NCBI GenBank assembly: GCA_005882155.1
Contig: VBCQ01000427.1
Location: forward strand, 1 to 8,911
Reading direction: 5' to 3'
DNA from: Betaproteobacteria bacterium
Lineage (GTDB): Bacteria > Pseudomonadota > Gammaproteobacteria > Burkholderiales > Burkholderiaceae_C
DNA: 8,911 nt
The first letter of the stretch is position 1. Every line of letters starts with the position of its first letter. Shown one piece after another: positions 1 through 5,233 of this stretch. A program made the position numbers and the translations under genes. The notes beneath the pieces were generated by a model. That model had not been told where the DNA came from. It saw only the letters and a list, made by a program, of their open reading frames with translations, and ran no database searches.

Positions 1-445
1 CGCGTGCGACCTCGCTGCCGGTGCCCGCGGTCGTCGGCACTGCGATCAACGGCGCGACGCGCTCGCTGATCTTCGGGCTGCCGCCTTCAATGGTCGCGTA
101 AATCTTCAGCGGTCCATCGTGCGTCGCGGCAATCGCGACGCCTTTCGCGAGATCGATGCTCGACCCGCCACCGACCGCGATCAGCCCGTCGCAGCGCTGC
201 GCTTTGTAGATCTCGGTCGCTGCACGCACCGCGGCCTCCGTGGGGTTCGACGGCGTTTGATCGAACACCGCGTGGGGCACATTCGACAGTGCGGCGAGGG
301 CCTTGTCGAGCACGCCGGCGGCGCGAACCCCCGGGTCGGTGACGACCAGCGGCTTTCGCATGCCGCTGCGCTCGCATTCCTGGGGCAGCAGCTTCACCGC
401 GCCGAAGTCGAGTTGAACCTGGGTGATGTAGTAGATGAAAGCCAT
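1..445 (-). CDS. Iron-containing alcohol dehydrogenase, N-terminal part (cut by window edge)
   Basis: Reading the minus strand from the ATG at 445 gives 148 in-frame residues running off the left edge. They match the N-terminal Rossmann-like domain of the iron-dependent (group III) alcohol dehydrogenases. The NAD(P)-binding motif GGGSSIDLAKG lies at residues 92-102, and PTTAGTGSE, typical of the family, at 137-145. The metal-binding Asp and His residues lie in the C-terminal helical domain, outside the window. Family members are cytosolic NAD(P)H-dependent oxidoreductases acting on alcohols, aldehydes or hydroxy acids. The substrate cannot be read from this half, and a 4-hydroxybutyrate dehydrogenase-like or maleylacetate reductase-like role is not excluded. 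It diverges from the thioesterase/GNAT gene across only 42 bp. No clear Shine-Dalgarno sequence precedes the ATG. The family call is firm and the substrate is unknown. Confidence 0.9.
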   Translation of the reverse strand, partial: MAFIYYITQVQLDFGAVKLLPQECERSGMRKPLVVTDPGVRAAGVLDKALAALSNVPHAVFDQTPSNPTEAAVRAATEIYKAQRCDGLIAVGGGSSIDLAKGVAIAATHDGPLKIYATIEGGSPKISERVAPLIAVPTTAGTGSEVAR

Positions 446-475
446 GGCGTTCGACGCGGTGGGGGAGGGCTTGGG

Positions 476-481
476 TATCCT
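476..481 (+). promoter_or_regulatory. Possible -10 hexamer (TATCCT) 6 nt before the thioesterase/GNAT start
   Basis: TATCCT fits the TANNNT -10 pattern and is followed by six bases and then the ATG at 488. Transcription would start at or next to the A of the start codon. The purine run GGGGGAGGG at 461-469 is too far (18 nt) to act as a normal Shine-Dalgarno sequence. No good -35 hexamer is seen at the expected distance (453-458 is GACGCG), so this is a weak call. The divergent alcohol dehydrogenase gene must share this 42-bp gap. Confidence 0.3.
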
Positions 482-487
482 ATCGCG

Positions 488-1345
488 ATGAAGCGAAGCG
501 AGTTCCGATTCCTCGAGCGGTTGAGGGTGCGCTGGGTCGAGGTCGACTCGCAGAAGATCGTCTTCAACGGCCACTACCTGATGTACTTCGACACCGCGTT
601 CGCGGGCTACTGGCGCGCGCTTGCGATGCCGTATGCGCAGACGCTGGACTACCTCGGCGGCGACCTGTTCGTTCGCAAGGCAACGCTCGAATACGAAGGC
701 TCGGCACGCTACGACGACGTGCTCGACATCGGCATCCGCTGCTCGCGCATCGGCAACTCGTCGATGCTGATGTCGGCGGCGGCGTTTCGCCAAGACGAGC
801 TGCTGGTGTCGGGCGAGCTCGTCTACGTCTTTGCCGATCCGCAGTCGCAGTCGTCCAAGCCGGTGCCGCAGGAACTGCGCGACGTGCTCCAGGCCTTCGA
901 GGCCGGCAAGCCGATGGTCGAGGTGCGCGTCGGCTCGTGGGCCGAGCTCGGGCGCGAGGCAAAGGCGATTCGCAACGCGGTGTTCGTCGAGGAGCAGCAG
1001 ATCCCCGCCGAGATGGAATGGGACGAAGCCGACAGCGACTGCGTGCACGCGGTGGCGTTCAACCGCTTCGGCTTTCCGCTCGCGACCGGGCGCTTGCTCG
1101 AGCATGTGCCGGGCGTCGCGAAGATCGGCCGAATGGCCGTTGTGCAGACGATGCGCGGCAGCCGCGTCGGCCGCAGCGTGCTCGATGCGCTGATGCAGGC
1201 GGCGCGCGAACGCGGCCAGCGCGAAGTGCTGCTGCATGCGCAGGTGTCGGCAGCGCCGTTCTATGCGCGTGCCGGGTTCAGCGAGCGCGGCCTGCCATTC
1301 GACGAGGCCGGCATCCCGCACATCGAGATGGCGAGAGCGCTCTGA
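488..1345 (+). CDS. Fused YbgC/FadM-type acyl-CoA thioesterase and GNAT N-acetyltransferase
   Basis: This 285-residue protein has two domains. Residues about 8-135 form a hotdog thioesterase of the 4-hydroxybenzoyl-CoA thioesterase/YbgC family. The motif VEVDSQKIVFNGHYLMYFD (17-35) places Asp20 where the catalytic Asp of the Pseudomonas enzyme sits. Residues about 143-285 form a GNAT acyltransferase of the ElaA/YjcF-like kind, with AIRNAVFVEEQ (160-170), GRMAV (214-218), LLHAQVSAAPFYARAGF (248-264) and FDEAGIPHIEM (271-281). Inferred reactions are hydrolysis of an acyl-CoA and acetyl transfer to an unknown acceptor. The acetyl-CoA loop, normally [RQ]xxGx[GA], reads RGSRVG at 223-228, with Arg226 in place of the usual Gly. 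The reading frame stays open back to 119, but that stretch is antisense to the alcohol dehydrogenase. ATG 488 matches the family N-terminus. The gene is divergent from the dehydrogenase and 48 bp upstream of arsR. Domain calls are firm and substrates are unknown. Confidence 0.88.
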   Translation: MKRSEFRFLERLRVRWVEVDSQKIVFNGHYLMYFDTAFAGYWRALAMPYAQTLDYLGGDLFVRKATLEYEGSARYDDVLDIGIRCSRIGNSSMLMSAAAFRQDELLVSGELVYVFADPQSQSSKPVPQELRDVLQAFEAGKPMVEVRVGSWAELGREAKAIRNAVFVEEQQIPAEMEWDEADSDCVHAVAFNRFGFPLATGRLLEHVPGVAKIGRMAVVQTMRGSRVGRSVLDALMQAARERGQREVLLHAQVSAAPFYARAGFSERGLPFDEAGIPHIEMARAL

Positions 1346-1358
1346 GCAATCCGCGTTC

Positions 1359-1395
1359 TTGCGCTGATTCCACGATTCAAATATTATTCGAGTAT
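1359..1395 (+). promoter_or_regulatory. Putative arsR operon promoter with overlapping ArsR operator
   Basis: A -35-like TTGCGC (1359-1364) is followed by a 17-nt spacer and TATTAT (1382-1387), a good -10 match in otherwise GC-rich DNA. Six bases then separate the -10 from the arsR ATG at 1394, so the transcript may begin at the start codon. The AT-rich stretch around the -10 holds an imperfect dyad, ATAnT...AnTAT, at 1381-1395. That is where an autorepressing ArsR would be expected to bind and block RNA polymerase. The promoter is read from spacing and hexamers; the operator is a weaker inference. Confidence 0.55.
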
Positions 1396-1714
1396 GGAAG
1401 AAATCGACGTCATCCGCGCCCTGGCTGCACTGGCCCAGTCGCTGCGGCTTCGAATGTTTCGACTCCTGGTCGTCGCCGGCAAGACCGGGCTAACGCCGGG
1501 CGCGATCTCGGAAGCGCTCGATGTGCCGGCCACCACTTTGTCGTTCCACCTCAAGGAGCTCGCCAACGCCGGGCTCGTCACGCAGCAGCGCGACGGCCGC
1601 TATCTGATCTACCGCGCGTCGTTCGAGCGGATGAACGGCTTGCTCGGCTTTCTGACCGCCAACTGCTGCAAGGGCGAGGAGTGTGGGACCACGGCTTCTC
1701 GCAAATGCAACTGA
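1394..1714 (+). CDS. arsR: ArsR-family arsenite-responsive transcriptional repressor
   Basis: This 106-residue winged-helix regulator is of normal length for the ArsR/SmtB family. Residues about 4-80 hold the HTH fold. The recognition helix region is ALDVPATTLSFHLKELANAGLV (41-62), followed by the wing QQRDGRYLIYRA (64-75). The metal-sensing site of E. coli ArsR, ELCVCD, is absent. Instead the C-terminus carries Cys91, Cys92 and Cys97 (NCCKGEEC, 90-97), plus Cys105. This resembles the C-terminal Cys-Cys...Cys As(III) site known from Acidithiobacillus ferrooxidans ArsR. The expected role is to repress its own operon until As(III) binds. It lies 14 nt upstream of arsC, with aqpS next, which supports arsenic as the signal. 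No Shine-Dalgarno sequence precedes the ATG; a -10 hexamer lies 6 nt before it. Confidence 0.93.
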   Translation: MEEIDVIRALAALAQSLRLRMFRLLVVAGKTGLTPGAISEALDVPATTLSFHLKELANAGLVTQQRDGRYLIYRASFERMNGLLGFLTANCCKGEECGTTASRKCN

Positions 1715-1728
1715 GTCGACGCAACGCA

Positions 1729-2223
1729 ATGACCACCAACGTCCTGATCCTGTGCACCCATAACTCCGCGCGCAGCGTGTTGAGCGAAGGCATGCTGAAC
1801 CACTGGGCCCGCAAGCTCGGCAAGGACGTGCGCGCGTTCAGCGCCGGCAGCGCGCCCAGCGGCCGGCTCAATCCTTTCGCACTCGAGGCACTTGCCAACG
1901 CTGGCATTGATTCGACCGGCTACCGCAGCAAGAGCTGGGACGAGTTCGTCGGTGACCGTGCGCCGCCGATGCGAATCGTCATCACCGTCTGCGACAGCGC
2001 GGCCGCGGAGACCTGCCCGTACTGGCCGGGCAGCCCGGTCAAGGTCCATTGGGGCTATGCCGACCCGTCGAATGCAGCGGGCGGTGACGACGGCAAGCGC
2101 ATCGCGTTCGAGCTGACGCGCCAGGCCATCGGCTACCGCATGCTGCAGTTGCTGCAGCTGCCGCTGGCGACGATGAGCGACGACGACCTGCAACGCGCGC
2201 TCGTCACCATGTCGACGAGCTGA
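1729..2223 (+). CDS. arsC: Arsenate reductase, low-molecular-weight tyrosine phosphatase type
   Basis: This cytosolic enzyme of 164 residues reduces arsenate to arsenite. It has the LMW phosphatase fold, with the active loop CTHNSARS at 9-16 (Cys9 nucleophile, Arg15 oxyanion binder). A second Cys pair, Cys88 and Cys96 in VCDSAAAETCP, can carry the disulfide relay. A general-acid Asp is expected at Asp112 (ADPSN). The three-Cys arrangement matches the thioredoxin-coupled ArsC class of plasmid pI258, although the pair is 8 apart here rather than 7, so glutathione/glutaredoxin coupling is not excluded. ATG 1729 is chosen because MTTNVLILC fits the family N-terminus. An upstream in-frame ATG at 1705 would overlap arsR and add eight residues. 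The gene sits between arsR and aqpS, with one base between its stop and the aqpS ATG. Confidence 0.93.
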   Translation: MTTNVLILCTHNSARSVLSEGMLNHWARKLGKDVRAFSAGSAPSGRLNPFALEALANAGIDSTGYRSKSWDEFVGDRAPPMRIVITVCDSAAAETCPYWPGSPVKVHWGYADPSNAAGGDDGKRIAFELTRQAIGYRMLQLLQLPLATMSDDDLQRALVTMSTS

Positions 2224-2224
2224 C

Positions 2225-2935
2225 ATGGCAACCGGCTTGCCGCGTCAGCTGTTTGCCGAAGCGCTCGGCACGGCGTTGTTGCTGACGGTCGTGATCGGTT
2301 CCGGCGTGATGGCCGAACGCTTGTCGCTCGGCAACGCGGCGATCGCGCTGCTCGCGAATTCGCTCGCGACCGTCGGCGGGCTCTACATCCTGATCGAAGT
2401 GTTCGGGCCGATCAGCGGCGCGCATTTCAACCCGGCCGTCAGCGCCGTGATGGCCTATCGCGGCGAGCTGCCGAAATCGTCACTGCTGCCGTATGTCGCG
2501 GCGCAACTCATCGGCGCGCTGCTCGGTGCGTGGCTTGCGCATGCGATGTTCGACATGAGCATCATCCAGTTCTCGACCAAGGTTCGCAGCGGCGCCGGCC
2601 AATGGATCGCCGAGGCAGTGGCCACCGCCGGGCTGCTGCTCGTCATCCTGCGCGCGCCAGCTGGGCGCGCCGCGGCGATGGTCGCGAGCTACATCGGCGC
2701 GGCGTACTGGTTCACCGCGTCGACATCGTTCGCGAACCCGGCCGCCGCGTTCGGCCGCATGTTCAGCGACAGCTTCGCCGGCATCGCGCCGGCGAGCGCG
2801 CCGGGCTTCATCGTCGCCGAGCTGGTTGGCGCGGCGATCGGCGTGTTGATTCACAACGCGTTCGAACCGCGCTTGCACCCAGTGGGTCACCCCAACGTCA
2901 TCGAATCGTCGGGGCAGCAGGAACAAGCGCGCTGA
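2225..2935 (+). CDS. aqpS: AqpS-type aquaglyceroporin, probable arsenite/methylarsenical channel
   Basis: This 236-residue integral membrane protein belongs to the MIP family, with about six hydrophobic helices and two half-helix NPA boxes: SGAHFNPAVSA (64-74) and SFANPAAAFGRMF (168-180). Most aquaporins have Arg right after the second NPA, forming the aromatic/Arg selectivity filter. Here that place is Ala174, which should widen the pore, as in the arsenic-linked AqpS subfamily where this Arg is also replaced. The inferred role is downhill exit of arsenite made by ArsC, as established for AqpS in the Sinorhizobium meliloti ars operon. The tail (about 215-236) is polar and probably cytoplasmic. 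It starts one base after the arsC stop, so translational coupling is likely. Its stop lies 4 bp from the end of the convergent NRDE gene, with no obvious terminator. No ArsB or ACR3 pump is seen nearby. Confidence 0.9.
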   Translation: MATGLPRQLFAEALGTALLLTVVIGSGVMAERLSLGNAAIALLANSLATVGGLYILIEVFGPISGAHFNPAVSAVMAYRGELPKSSLLPYVAAQLIGALLGAWLAHAMFDMSIIQFSTKVRSGAGQWIAEAVATAGLLLVILRAPAGRAAAMVASYIGAAYWFTASTSFANPAAAFGRMFSDSFAGIAPASAPGFIVAELVGAAIGVLIHNAFEPRLHPVGHPNVIESSGQQEQAR

Positions 2936-2939
2936 GGCG

Positions 2940-3905
2940 TCAGGCTGCAGGCGCCGACGATCCGCGCCGCCGCTTGCTCGCGTCAGGCTTCAGCAGGCTG
3001 CGCACGCGAATGCGCCGGGTCGGCGCATCGGGTGCCGACTCGGCGCCGATCTCCGTCTCCGACACGGGGCCCGGTTCGATCGCCGTCGTCTCCTCGGTGT
3101 AGCGCGGCGGCCAGTTCTTCAACGCCGCGCGGCGCAGCAGCGCGATGCCGCCATTGGGGCTGAAGCTGCGCTCGAGCACATGCGTGACGAGATGGCGGTT
3201 GACACGCTCGGTGATGATGAGCGTCGAGCAGCGCGTGCCGTAACCCATCTCCGGCATGCGAATGAACGCTGCCGACAGCGCGCGTTCACGATCGCGCGGC
3301 AAGCCGGTGTCGGGCAGCTCATCGTCGAGCACTTCACTGCGATCGGCGAGCGCATCGAAGAGCTGCGACGACAACGCATCGAGCGAGCTGGCCGACGCGA
3401 CAGCATCGTGCAGCCGCGCCTTCAGCGCTTCGACCTTCGGCCACGGCGTGTTGAGCGACGCATTCGAGATGCCATGCACGCCGCGCTCGAGACGCACCGG
3501 GTGCGAGCCGTCGTTCGACGCCCAGAAGCATTCGCCGCGACGGAAGTCCGCTGCGACGAGATTGAAGCCGTTGTAGCCCGACAGTGCGGTGCGCATCCAG
3601 AAGCGATCGCTGCTCTCGCGTGCAGCGAGCCACTCGGGGACGATGCGGCCGCGCGACGGCGATGCCGGATCGTGGCGTTGCGGGTCGCGAACGTTGGTGA
3701 CGAGCGCGAGGCGCCCTTCGGCAGTCAGCCCCATCCAGGTGCCGCCGGCCTCGAGGTCGCGGCCGCTCAAGATGGCCGGGCCGCCGGCGTCGGGTGTCCA
3801 CCACGCGAGGCGCGCTGTCGCACGCTTGAAGAACTCGTCGCGGTTGGCGGCAATGACCAGCGGAAAGCGCCGGTCCTGGTCGATGGCAATCGCTACGAGA
3901 CACAT
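2940..3905 (-). CDS. NRDE/TANGO2-family protein
   Basis: This 321-residue protein starts MCLVAIAI and carries the family-naming motif NRDEFF at 21-26. It also has SGRDLEAGGTWMGL (47-60), LVTNVRDP (68-75) and GISNASLNTPWPKV (145-158), all typical of the NRDE/TANGO2 (DUF833) family. Cys2 could be an N-terminal nucleophile after Met removal, as in Ntn-hydrolase folds, but this is not proven for the family. Animal TANGO2/HRG-9 and a bacterial homolog have been linked to heme trafficking. Members are usually about 250-275 residues; this one has an extra tail at about 271-321, acidic then Arg/Lys-rich. The frame is open upstream to 4244, but ATG 3905 fits the family. GAGG lies 10 nt before it (3916-3919). 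It overlaps the upstream DUF4936 gene by 13 bp. The family is certain and the biochemical function is open. Confidence 0.9.
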   Translation of the reverse strand: MCLVAIAIDQDRRFPLVIAANRDEFFKRATARLAWWTPDAGGPAILSGRDLEAGGTWMGLTAEGRLALVTNVRDPQRHDPASPSRGRIVPEWLAARESSDRFWMRTALSGYNGFNLVAADFRRGECFWASNDGSHPVRLERGVHGISNASLNTPWPKVEALKARLHDAVASASSLDALSSQLFDALADRSEVLDDELPDTGLPRDRERALSAAFIRMPEMGYGTRCSTLIITERVNRHLVTHVLERSFSPNGGIALLRRAALKNWPPRYTEETTAIEPGPVSETEIGAESAPDAPTRRIRVRSLLKPDASKRRRGSSAPAA

Positions 3906-4198
3906 GCGATGAAGACCTCGGTGTGGCGCGTGCCGTGGACGATGTCGGCGAGGCAGCTCGCCTCGGCTTCGATCTCGGCTTGCAGCGCGGGGCTGATGCC
4001 TTGCGTGCTGACCGCGCGGTCGAACGAATAGATTTCCATCCAGGTCTGCTGACTGTCTCGGGGTTCGGGGCGACGCAGCAAGCGAGTCACCAGTCCGGGG
4101 TGGCGTTGTCGTAGGCGCGCCTGAAAAGCGTCCACCTGAGCTCGGGCGGCGACCGCTTGCGTCACCGGGATTTGATAGTAGATGAACAGCTCGCGCAT
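3893..4198 (-). CDS. DUF4936-family small protein
   Basis: This 101-residue protein begins MRELFIYYQIPV and holds a middle segment QQTWMEIYSFD (50-60) and a conserved-looking end, HGTRHTEVFIAC (88-99). It resembles the DUF4936 family, found mainly in Burkholderiales and without a known function. A short beta/alpha pattern with an N-terminal hydrophobic strand suggests a ferredoxin-like alpha/beta fold, which is inference only. There is no signal peptide or membrane helix, so it is probably cytosolic. It lies 42 bp downstream of ygfZ and its 3' end overlaps the start of the NRDE gene by 13 bp, so the three genes are probably co-transcribed. No Shine-Dalgarno sequence or promoter is seen in the 42-bp gap. 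Confidence 0.8.
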   Translation of the reverse strand: MRELFIYYQIPVTQAVAARAQVDAFQARLRQRHPGLVTRLLRRPEPRDSQQTWMEIYSFDRAVSTQGISPALQAEIEAEASCLADIVHGTRHTEVFIACVS

Positions 4199-4240
4199 CG
4201 GGCTGCAGTGCGTGTGAACTGTTTCCCGCGATCGGCGAAT

Positions 4241-5170
4241 TCAAGCGGGCTGGTCGGCGTCGAGCACGACCGCATACGGCAATTCGCCGCGCGTCATCAC
4301 CGGCCCATCGACGGCACAGAGATGCACGCTGCCGCTCTCGAGCGCAGCAAGTTTGATCTCGACCAGCGCGCTGCGTCCACTGCCGTCGGGCCGTGCTGCT
4401 GCGTTGACGACCATGCCCGCGGGCTGTCCCGGATCGGCGCTGTGAAACACCTCTTGGCCTGCCGCCGCCGGCGCATCAACATCGAACAGGAACATGCGGC
4501 GCTTGACGGTGCCGCGGTACTGCGAGCGCGCGACGACCTCTTGCCCGGGGTAGCAACCCTTCTGGAAATTCACACCGCCGACAAGCTCGAAGTTCAGCAT
4601 TTGCGGCACGAATTGCTCGGCCGTCGCGGCTTCGATCACCGGCACGCCGCTTTGCACCTCGAGCCATTGCCATGCGTCGAGCGTGATGGCGGGCAGGGCG
4701 GGGGCGCCGGCGGGCGCGACCCAGAGCGCGCGCGGCAGGCCGGCCGCGTCGGGCAGGCGAATCGCGCTGGCGCCGTCGGTCTCGTGCTTGCGCCACACGC
4801 GCGCATCACCGCACACCGACCGTGCCGACGGTCCGGCCACGCCAAACAGCTTCAGCTCGGCCGACGCATCGCTCAGCTTGCATTTCGAGCGCAGCACGAA
4901 CATCGTCAAGCGCTTCAGCGTGGCGGGCAGCACGCTCGCATGACACGCGAGCAGCACCTCGTCGTGCGCCGACTTCCAGGCGACGAAGCTCGCGAGCATT
5001 CGGCCCTTGGCGCTGCAGTAGCCGGCGAGCTTCGCCTCCGACAAGCCCATGCCGGTGAAGTCGTTGGTCAGCTGGCTGTGCAGGAAGGTTGCGGCATCGG
5101 CGCCGTTGGCGCGAATGACGCCCCAATGCGCCAAAGGAACCGCGCCGTCGATCAGGGGATGAGTGTCCAT
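4241..5170 (-). CDS. ygfZ: YgfZ/GcvT-family folate-binding Fe-S cluster maintenance protein
   Basis: This 309-residue protein is related to the glycine cleavage T-protein. It carries the YgfZ signature KGCYPGQE at 204-211, whose Cys (Cys206) is functionally important in the family. Other family stretches are FLHSQLTNDF (29-38), GYCSAKGRMLASF (50-62) and the C-terminal barrel region RRMFLFDVDAP (224-234). YgfZ is a cytosolic tetrahydrofolate-dependent factor that supports assembly or repair of certain [4Fe-4S] enzymes such as MiaB. Two starts are possible: ATG 5194 (317 residues) and ATG 5170. The latter is preferred because MDTHPL fits usual N-termini and a GATAAT hexamer lies 6 nt before it. 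The gene diverges from mltG across 63 bp and heads the group with DUF4936 and the NRDE gene. Confidence 0.92.
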   Translation of the reverse strand: MDTHPLIDGAVPLAHWGVIRANGADAATFLHSQLTNDFTGMGLSEAKLAGYCSAKGRMLASFVAWKSAHDEVLLACHASVLPATLKRLTMFVLRSKCKLSDASAELKLFGVAGPSARSVCGDARVWRKHETDGASAIRLPDAAGLPRALWVAPAGAPALPAITLDAWQWLEVQSGVPVIEAATAEQFVPQMLNFELVGGVNFQKGCYPGQEVVARSQYRGTVKRRMFLFDVDAPAAAGQEVFHSADPGQPAGMVVNAAARPDGSGRSALVEIKLAALESGSVHLCAVDGPVMTRGELPYAVVLDADQPA

Positions 5171-5176
5171 GCGCCG

Positions 5177-5182
5177 ATTATC
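5177..5182 (-). promoter_or_regulatory. Possible -10 hexamer (GATAAT) for ygfZ
   Basis: On the minus strand GATAAT lies six bases before the preferred ygfZ ATG (5170), the same spacing as seen before arsR and the thioesterase/GNAT gene. No Shine-Dalgarno sequence intervenes. The -35 region at 17 nt (CAGAAA on the minus strand, 5200-5205) is poor. If transcription starts near 5170, the longer ygfZ start at 5194 would be upstream of the mRNA and could not be used. Evidence is hexamer and spacing only. Confidence 0.3.
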
Positions 5183-5233
5183 ATCAGTGCCCATCGTCTT
5201 TTCTGCTCAAGGGTTTCGGCTCTGCGGTCGTTG

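Noticed and set aside
119..487. Upstream extension of the thioesterase/GNAT reading frame
   Set aside because: Overlaps the alcohol dehydrogenase coding region in antisense and resembles no thioesterase N-terminus; ATG 488 fits.
1609..2226. 205-residue open frame on the minus strand opposite arsC
   Set aside because: Shadow frame; arsC motifs on the plus strand explain this sequence.
2937..2989. Direct repeat GCGTCAGGCT at 2937-2946 and 2980-2989
   Set aside because: Only 10 bases, lies at the end of the NRDE gene in two different frames, no further copies noticed; probably chance.
3180..4031. 283-residue open frame on the plus strand opposite the NRDE gene
   Set aside because: Composition is a GC-rich shadow; the NRDE motif set on the minus strand is unambiguous.
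4157..5233. Upstream extension of the mltG reading frame
   Set aside because: Antisense to ygfZ; the real protein begins right before its membrane helix at 5234.
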